Below are positions 12,849 through 13,577 of a stretch of DNA of 13,577 bases, piece after piece; the first letter of the stretch is position 1, and each line of letters opens with the position of its first letter. Source of the DNA: Bacillota bacterium (GTDB lineage Bacteria; Bacillota; Sulfobacillia; JAJZYS01; JAJYTV01); the NCBI GenBank assembly GCA_021792885.1, contig JAJYTV010000022.1:1-13577 (forward strand), written 5' to 3'. A program made the translations under genes and the position numbers. The notes beneath the pieces were generated by a model. That model was not told the DNA's origin. It did no database searches and was given only the letters and a program-made list of their open reading frames with translations.

Positions 12849-13565
12849 TTGCGACTGGAAGTGGCAGGGGAGGAAATCGCGGCGTACGGTGACGTCGGCG
12901 GGCGTTGCCTGCTGCTGCATGGCGCAGGCGAGGACGCCGCGCTCTTTGCGGAGCAGCTGCACGGCGTCGCGGGCACGTGGGCCGTCGACCTGCCTGGGCA
13001 CGGCGCATCCGCCGGCAGCGGCCGGGACGGGATCGAGGAGTACGCGCAGATCGTCCTCGCACTGCTCGACCACTATGCGACAGCGCCGACCGTCCTCGGG
13101 GGACACTCGATGGGTGGGGCGATCGCTCTTTCGTGCTCTCTGGCGGCGCCGGGACGCCTTGCAGGACTGGCCTTGATCTCCACGGGCGGACGCCTGCGGG
13201 TGCATCCGGACCTCCTTTCGGCACTTTCGGCGTCCGACGAGATGCCCGCCCCGTTCCGCGACGCGCTCGTCGCCGGGGGCCCGGCGGACGGGATGCTCGC
13301 GCGGATGGCGCAGCCGCGCCCAGGAGTGCGGCACAAGGACTTCCTCGCCTGCAACGCCTTCGACGTGCTGGCGAGGCTCGGCGAGATCCGCCTGCCCGCG
13401 CTCGTGCTGGTCGGGAGCAGGGACGCCTACACGCCGCGCAAGTACGCAGAGACCCTCGCACAGGGCCTGCAGGGGGAGCTCGTCGTGGTGGAGGGCGCCG
13501 GGCACATGCTGCCTCTCGAGGCGCCAGGCGCCGTCTCGCTAGCGCTCGCGCGATTCCTTTCTTAG
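12849..13565 (+). CDS. alpha/beta hydrolase
   Basis: Alpha/beta-hydrolase fold enzyme, 238 aa, complete. It starts with TTG at 12849, chosen because GGAGGAGG (12834-12841) lies 7 nt upstream and the next plausible start is deep in the protein. HGAG (24-27) forms the oxyanion hole, the nucleophile is Ser87 in GHSMGG, and the triad is completed by Asp192 (GSRDAYTP) and His219 (GAGHMLPLE). The cap is small. No signal peptide, so it is cytoplasmic. Fourteen bp separate it from the crotonase-family gene. In this context it could be an acyl-CoA thioesterase, an ester or lactone hydrolase, or a ring-cleavage product hydrolase; the sequence does not choose. Twelve bases remain after its stop, with no terminator visible. 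Confidence 0.88.
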   Translation: MRLEVAGEEIAAYGDVGGRCLLLHGAGEDAALFAEQLHGVAGTWAVDLPGHGASAGSGRDGIEEYAQIVLALLDHYATAPTVLGGHSMGGAIALSCSLAAPGRLAGLALISTGGRLRVHPDLLSALSASDEMPAPFRDALVAGGPADGMLARMAQPRPGVRHKDFLACNAFDVLARLGEIRLPALVLVGSRDAYTPRKYAETLAQGLQGELVVVEGAGHMLPLEAPGAVSLALARFLS

Positions 13566-13577
13566 GGGTGAACGTTT

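Noticed and set aside
9438..13505. Very long leftward open frame (1355 codons) opposite the amidohydrolase to hydrolase genes
   Set aside because: Rich in Arg, Ala and Pro, with no family motifs. It lies antisense to four well-supported genes and arises from the lack of stop codons in GC-rich DNA.

Overview
The window is a compact, strongly GC-rich bacterial chromosome segment with no mobile elements, CRISPR array, tRNA or rRNA that I can recognise. Most likely it comes from a high-GC member of the Bacillota (Firmicutes). This is inferred from strong AGGAGG-type ribosome binding sites, frequent GTG/TTG starts, a BirA-type operator before bioY, a RecD2 helicase, a cytosolic YwrD-like gamma-glutamyltransferase homologue and a class B penicillin-binding protein with two PASTA domains. 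No single marker gene fixes the lineage.

Layout. (1) Positions 1-69 hold the last 22 codons of a rightward gene. (2) Positions 70-352 are a convergent intergenic region full of inverted repeats, including a perfect 22-bp stem at 224-270. (3) A leftward 66-residue uncharacterised protein gene (353-553) diverges from a rightward run of five tightly packed genes (676-6957): bioY (biotin uptake), a gamma-glutamyltransferase-family Ntn hydrolase, coaX (type III pantothenate kinase), an M24 metallopeptidase and recD2. The last four are 13 bp apart or overlap, so they are probably one transcription unit. A near-consensus BirA operator (TTGTAAACC, 14-bp spacer, GGTTGACGA) sits where the bioY -10 element should be, so biotin supply probably controls at least bioY. 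(4) Leftward genes: an HxlR-family regulator (9041-9349) is followed after 35 bp by a PASTA-containing penicillin-binding protein (6936-9005), whose 3' end overlaps the 3' end of recD2 by 22 bp. (5) A second rightward run (9462-13565) holds a YtcJ-like amidohydrolase, an acyl-CoA dehydrogenase, a crotonase-fold protein and an alpha/beta hydrolase. The last three are tightly linked and look like a short acyl-CoA processing module.

How the genes may work together. bioY and coaX both feed cofactor supply (biotin, coenzyme A). The peptidase and the gamma-glutamyltransferase homologue could recycle peptides or gamma-glutamyl compounds. These are inferences from adjacency. I see no clearly new defence or mobile system. 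The most interesting items are the BirA operator in front of a mixed-function operon, the inverted-repeat-rich convergent region at the left edge, the uncharacterised small gene diverging from the BirA operator, and catalytic-residue substitutions in the crotonase and the gamma-glutamyltransferase homologue.
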